Assembly: GCA_934647165.1 (NCBI GenBank)
Contig: CAKUFA010000005.1
Location: forward strand, 23,601 to 87,600
Source of the DNA: an uncultured Clostridia bacterium
GTDB taxonomy: Bacteria; Bacillota; Clostridia; Christensenellales; Aristaeellaceae
Direction: 5' to 3'
Length of the DNA: 64,000 bases
The translations under genes were made by a program, and so were the position numbers. Positions within the stretch are counted from its first letter, which is position 1; each line of letters opens with the position of its first letter. Below the pieces are notes generated by a model, which did not search any database, was not told the origin of the DNA, and saw only the letters and a program-made list of their open reading frames with translations. Shown here piece after piece: positions 60,362 to 64,000 of the stretch.

Positions 60362-61183
60362 TTGCCGTTTGAGATTGTTTACAGCGATCGGTTAGTTTCC
60401 CATCATGTGCACACCCATGTGTATTATGAATTGCTGTATGTCCAGCAGGGCGCCGTGATGCTCACCATCCGCGGACGCGATTTTCGCGCGGAAGCCGGAT
60501 CCTTGGTGTTTCTCAACCAGTTTGACGAGCACGCCACACGTTTGATTACCCCGGAATATCGCCGTTATTATCTGCTTATCCCGCCCACTCAGCTCCAGGC
60601 TTTCCACAACGACGTGCTGCTTCTGTCCGTGTTCCGCCTCCATGGCGACCAGTTTTCCTATGTGCTGCAAACGGGTGCAGAAAAGCCCCGCTTCGACACC
60701 TATTTTACCATGCTCAAGGATGCCGCCGACCGCGGCGGACATTACCGGGATGAACGCATTGAAGCCCTGATGACCCTGATTCTCACTGATGCGCAGGCGC
60801 TGCGCCCCGATATGTTCACCCCTGCGCGGGAGGTATCCTTTCTGCCCATTCAGGAAATTCTCAACACCCTCGACCGGGATTTTACCCATCCCCTCAACCT
60901 CACCGAACTGGCCGCCCGCTTCCATGTCAGTGCGGGCTGCCTTTCCTCGCATTTCAAAAAGCAGGTAGGCATGAGCCCCATGCAATATGTCACCCAAAGC
61001 CGCCTCAACCGCGCGAAAATTCTGCTTTTGAAAACGGAGCTGTCCGTGATGGAAATTGCCAACCAATGCGGCTTTGGCGATGTGAGCAATTTTGTGCGCC
61101 GCTTCCGGCAGCAATATCACATGACGCCCCTGCAATTTCGCCACCACAACCAGGAAACGATTCCGACCCCCATGGATCTCTGA
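60362..61183 (+). CDS. AraC-family transcriptional regulator
   Basis: 273 residues. Cupin-type sensor domain (about 8-140): HHVHTHVYYELLYVQQGAVM L carries the H-x-H-x-x-YE pattern of AraC-type sugar sensors. C-terminal double helix-turn-helix (about 170-265): LNLTELAARFHVSAGCLSSH F and LSVMEIANQCGFGDVSNFVR RFRQQYHMTPLQFR. Start TTG, with GGAG ten bases upstream. Transcribed divergently from the 15-gene operon and probably activates it on binding the sugar or aglycone it uses. Confidence 0.9.
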   Translation: MPFEIVYSDRLVSHHVHTHVYYELLYVQQGAVMLTIRGRDFRAEAGSLVFLNQFDEHATRLITPEYRRYYLLIPPTQLQAFHNDVLLLSVFRLHGDQFSYVLQTGAEKPRFDTYFTMLKDAADRGGHYRDERIEALMTLILTDAQALRPDMFTPAREVSFLPIQEILNTLDRDFTHPLNLTELAARFHVSAGCLSSHFKKQVGMSPMQYVTQSRLNRAKILLLKTELSVMEIANQCGFGDVSNFVRRFRQQYHMTPLQFRHHNQETIPTPMDL

Positions 61184-61336
61184 CCGGTTTCCGATTGGTA
61201 ATTTCCATGCGAAAACTTTTCCCTTCCATCTTCACCGTTTTACCGACGGTTCTGCCCAATATTTCCTTGCCGATTGGTGAAATTTATGCGCGGTTCTCTT
61301 TTCCTAATGATACTTTTATATCCTCTGTAAAACAAC

Positions 61337-61366
61337 AGCGCCCCTGCTTTCTGCAAGGGCGCTGTG
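61337..61366 (-). terminator. Terminator after the GT2 gene (minus strand)
   Basis: CAGCGCCC pairs with GGGCGCTG around a 13-base loop (61337-61365), followed on the minus strand by TTGTTTTA. The plus strand has TGATAAAAT after it, weaker; both the AraC gene and the GT2 gene converge here. Confidence 0.7.
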
Positions 61367-61388
61367 ATAAAATAATGCTTTTTTCGCC

Positions 61389-62360
61389 TCACTGGCGGCC
61401 GGCGTCTGCTTCCGCTTCCTCGTCCAGCACCGTTTCAATGATATACCGCGGGCGGCGCTTAGTCTCATTGTAGATTTTACCGATATATTCGCCAATCACA
61501 CCCAGCGCAAGCAGTTGAATACCGCCCAGTGCCCAAATGGAGCACGCCAGCGACGTCCAACCGCTGACGGTATGCCCGCACAGTTTGCGGATCAGGAAAT
61601 ACAGCAGCATCAACACTGACACGGCAAAAATAACAACGCCCAGATTGAGAATCAACCGAATGGGCTTGACCGAGAAGGACGTAATTCCGTCCAGCGCGAA
61701 GGCCAGCATTTTCTTCAGCGGGTATTTGGACTCCCCCGCAAACCGCTCGCCCCGCTCATAAAGCACCGTGTCGGACTTGAAGCCTACCAGCGGCACCATG
61801 CCCCGCAAAAACAGGTTCACTTCCGGGAAGGACAAAAGCGCCTGCGCCGCCCGGCGGCTCAGCAGCCGGTAATCCGCATGATTATACACAATATCCACGC
61901 CCATTGCCTGCATAAAGCGATAAAATCCCTGCGCCGTAACTCGTTTAAAAAAGGTATCCCTTTTGCGGGAGGAGCGCACGCCGTAGACCACATCGCACCC
62001 CTGCGCATAACAGTCCAGCATGCTGTCCACCGCACCGATATCATCCTGCAAATCCGCGTCCATGGACACAATCACATCCGCGTGGCGAGCCGCTTCCTCC
62101 AGCCCGGCCAGCAGCGCGTTTTGATGGCCCCTGTTGCGGCTGAGCTTCACGCCGGAGAACGTTGCGTCCTTCCGGTGCAGCTGTGCAATGATTTCCCATG
62201 TGCGGTCGGAGGAGCCATCATCCACAAACAGCACGCGGCTGTCCGGCGCAATTCGCCCGGCTTCGGCCAATGCGGCAAGTTTTGCTTTCAACCGCCGGGA
62301 GGTTTCCGGCAGCACAGCTTCCTCCTTATAGCAGGGAACAACGATATAAAGGCGATCCAA
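61389..62360 (-). CDS. GT2 glycosyltransferase, GtrB/polyprenyl-phosphate type
   Basis: 323 residues. GT-A domain 1-230: YIVVPCYKEEAVLPET, VLFVDDGSSDRTW, RNRGHQNALLAGLEEAARHA and the metal-binding DADLQDDIGAV. Two C-terminal membrane segments (about 235-300) as in GtrB, DPM1 and YfdH, which load a sugar onto undecaprenyl phosphate. It ends in an acidic, non-membrane tail. The start codon is TTG; AAGGAGG stands seven bases before it. It likely feeds a surface glycan. Confidence 0.88.
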   Translation of the reverse strand: MDRLYIVVPCYKEEAVLPETSRRLKAKLAALAEAGRIAPDSRVLFVDDGSSDRTWEIIAQLHRKDATFSGVKLSRNRGHQNALLAGLEEAARHADVIVSMDADLQDDIGAVDSMLDCYAQGCDVVYGVRSSRKRDTFFKRVTAQGFYRFMQAMGVDIVYNHADYRLLSRRAAQALLSFPEVNLFLRGMVPLVGFKSDTVLYERGERFAGESKYPLKKMLAFALDGITSFSVKPIRLILNLGVVIFAVSVLMLLYFLIRKLCGHTVSGWTSLACSIWALGGIQLLALGVIGEYIGKIYNETKRRPRYIIETVLDEEAEADAGRQ

Positions 62361-62471
62361 TTTTTCTCCTCCTTTTCTGCTGAGGGATGGCAGGCGTTGA
62401 CCGACCTGTTTCCTGAAATGCGGCTTCAGCCGTTTCTTCGCTATGGTGAGTATATCAGTCGTTTCTCCCGG

Positions 62472-62500
62472 TTGTCAATCCGGGCAAAGGCTGATACAAT
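62472..62500 (+). promoter_or_regulatory. Promoter of rlmD
   Basis: TTGTCA (62472-62477), 17-base spacer, TACAAT (62495-62500), about 55 bases before the start. Confidence 0.8.
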
Positions 62501-62555
62501 AGAGTCGTATCATTATAAATAACGCGGCTCAGCGCCGTTTTCATGCGGAGGATTT

Positions 62556-64000
62556 ATGCGCAAGAATGATTTGCTTACCCTGACAGCCGGCGCCATCGGC
62601 GCGGACATGGAAGGTGTTGCCCGTGCAGACGGCATGGCCGTGTTCGTCCCCGGGCTGCTCATTGGTGAAAGCGCACCTGTGCGAATTGTGAAGGTTCAGC
62701 CCCGTTTCGCCTTTGGCCGCATGGCAGGCGCGATTGAGTGCCCTTCGCCTGACCGCAAGGAAGCAGATTGCGCCGCATGGCCGCGCTGCGGCGGCTGCAC
62801 TTGCCGTCACATGCGCTATGAAGCCACGCTGGAAGCCAAACGCCGCCAAATTGCGGACTGTTTTCAGCGCATTGCCCACTTGACGGTGGATGTTCCCCCC
62901 GTCATCGGCATGGACAACCCTTCCGGCTATCGCAACAAAACAAGCCTGCCCATTGGCGGCACGGCGGACGCACCGGTCGCCGGATTCTACGCCCCCAGGA
63001 GCCACACCATCATTCCGGCGCAGGGCTGCCCCAACGCCATGCCCCCCGCCGCTTCCGTAGCAGAGACATTCCTCCGCTGGATGCGGGAGCATCACATTGC
63101 TCCTTATCAGGAAGAAGCCCACACCGGCCTTGTACGCCACCTGATGGTGCGCGTCAACCGCCGCGGCGAGGCCATGGCGGTGGTTGTGGTCAACGGCTCC
63201 GCCCTCCCCCACGCGGACGACCTTGCGCAGCGCTTGCAGCCCCTGGGCGTGGTCAGCCTGATTCTCAACGAAAACCGCAACCGCACCAACGTCATCCTGG
63301 GTGAACGCTTTCACACCCTTTGGGGCGTGGATACGTTGGAAGACACCCTTTGCGGTTTGCACTACCAGGTTTCTCCCGCCTCCTTTTTTCAGGTGAATCC
63401 CGTGCAGACGGAGAAATTGTATCGCACGGCGTTGGATTTTGCCTGCCTGGCGCCGGAGGATATCCTGTGCGACGTATATTGCGGCGCGGGTACCATCACG
63501 CTGATGATGGCTCCCCACGTGAAGCATGCAATTGGCATCGAGGTGGTGCCCCAGGCTATTGACAACGCCCGTGACAACGCCCGACGCAACGGCATTGCCA
63601 ATGCAGCTTTCCACCTGGGCGCGGCGGAAAACGTGCTTCCTCAGCTGGTGCGCGAAGGCCTCCACCCGGATGTGGTGGTGGTCGATCCGCCCCGCAAGGG
63701 TCTTGATCCTGCCGTGATTGACGCCATGGCGCAATCTGCCCCTCGCCGTATTGTATACGTCAGCTGTAACGTGGCCACTCAGGCCAGGGATGCCGCGCTC
63801 CTGGCTGCCAAGGGGTATCATCTGGACAAGGTGCAGGGCGTGGACATGTTCTGCTGGACAAGCGGTGTGGAGAATGTGATGGTGTTGTCTAAACTAAAAG
63901 AGACAAAACATATCGACATCCACGTGGACATGAGCGAGCTGGATGTGACAAAGGCGGAAGCTGAGAACAGCGCGACTTATGAGAAAATTAAGGCTTATGT
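62556..64000 (+). CDS. rlmD: 23S rRNA (uracil-C5)-methyltransferase (runs off the right edge)
   Basis: 481 codons in the window, no stop reached. An N-terminal TRAM domain (about 1-60), then a 4Fe-4S cysteine set in CAAWPRCGGCTCRHM, and a SAM-dependent methyltransferase domain with DVYCGAGTITLMM, VVVDPPRKGLDP and the catalytic Cys in VYVSCNVATQARD. It methylates uracil at C5 in 23S rRNA (position 1939 and/or 747). After MVLSKLK near codon 450 the protein continues with HIDIHVDMSELDVTKAEAEN S, an extension seen on many Clostridia homologues that is not part of the enzyme. ATG preceded by GGAGG at four bases. Confidence 0.9.
   Translation, partial: MRKNDLLTLTAGAIGADMEGVARADGMAVFVPGLLIGESAPVRIVKVQPRFAFGRMAGAIECPSPDRKEADCAAWPRCGGCTCRHMRYEATLEAKRRQIADCFQRIAHLTVDVPPVIGMDNPSGYRNKTSLPIGGTADAPVAGFYAPRSHTIIPAQGCPNAMPPAASVAETFLRWMREHHIAPYQEEAHTGLVRHLMVRVNRRGEAMAVVVVNGSALPHADDLAQRLQPLGVVSLILNENRNRTNVILGERFHTLWGVDTLEDTLCGLHYQVSPASFFQVNPVQTEKLYRTALDFACLAPEDILCDVYCGAGTITLMMAPHVKHAIGIEVVPQAIDNARDNARRNGIANAAFHLGAAENVLPQLVREGLHPDVVVVDPPRKGLDPAVIDAMAQSAPRRIVYVSCNVATQARDAALLAAKGYHLDKVQGVDMFCWTSGVENVMVLSKLKETKHIDIHVDMSELDVTKAEAENSATYEKIKAY

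Overview
The window is 64 kb of GC-rich, densely packed bacterial chromosome with good Shine-Dalgarno sites (AGGAGG-like, 7-9 bases before most starts) and TTGACA/TATAAT-type promoters. Its gene families (CUT1 Lpl-type sugar transporters, YvlD-type holin-like protein, BceRS-like two-component system, a Clostridia-type C-terminal extension on the 23S rRNA methyltransferase, TTG and GTG starts) point to an anaerobic member of the Clostridia, probably gut-associated and perhaps Christensenellales-like. The order is an inference; the class is fairly safe.

Layout. 1-2225: a GH3 beta-glucosidase running off the left edge, preceded by a graveyard of decayed genes: a two-component regulator/kinase pair collapsed into short fragments, an FAD-dependent oxidoreductase and a CUT1 permease. 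2226-2381: tRNA-Pro(CGG) and tRNA-Thr(CGT) with their own promoter. 2580-9065: gluQ, a NadR-type NAD enzyme, a GT4 glycosyltransferase, a repeat/hairpin region, hflX and manA. 9066-9965: no intact gene; hairpin array bracketed by 37-base repeats, a decayed gene and a terminator. 9966-19689 (minus strand): an aldehyde dehydrogenase with a 330-residue unknown N-terminal region, azlCD, pyrimidine-nucleoside phosphorylase, an alpha/beta hydrolase, a kinase/regulator pair, dut, rsmA and pyrE. 19837-29384: secreted transglutaminase-like protein, O-antigen-ligase-like protein, a DUF4867-like protein, argG, the ruvCAB-GNAT-queA-yvlD-rpiB operon. 29556-35384: cell-envelope proteins (secreted SH3-like protein, acyltransferase, phosphodiester glycosidase), an exonuclease-BRCT protein, GNAT and a C39-like peptidase.

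35469-41364: a complete peptide/nickel-type ABC importer (binding protein, D, F, B, C) on the minus strand. About 300 bases upstream of the binding protein, behind a strong promoter, lies a 27-codon cysteine-rich small ORF with an ideal ribosome binding site.

41707-61183 is the most interesting part: 15 minus-strand genes, mostly overlapping by 4-8 bases, with a divergent AraC-type regulator at the head. It encodes an oligosaccharide importer (LplABC-type), a heparinase II/III-like lyase and an ankyrin-GH43 fusion, neither with a signal peptide, three Gfo/Idh/MocA oxidoreductases, two xylose-isomerase-like TIM barrels, a DlgD-type reductase, and four redox enzymes (Old Yellow Enzyme type, SDR, fumarate-reductase-like flavoprotein, PreA-like Fe-S flavoenzyme). 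The simplest reading is import of an oligosaccharide or plant glycoside, cytosolic cleavage, sugar oxidation/epimerisation and reduction of an unsaturated product. The substrate cannot be read from sequence.

61389-64000: a GT2 glycosyltransferase and rlmD, which runs off the right edge.
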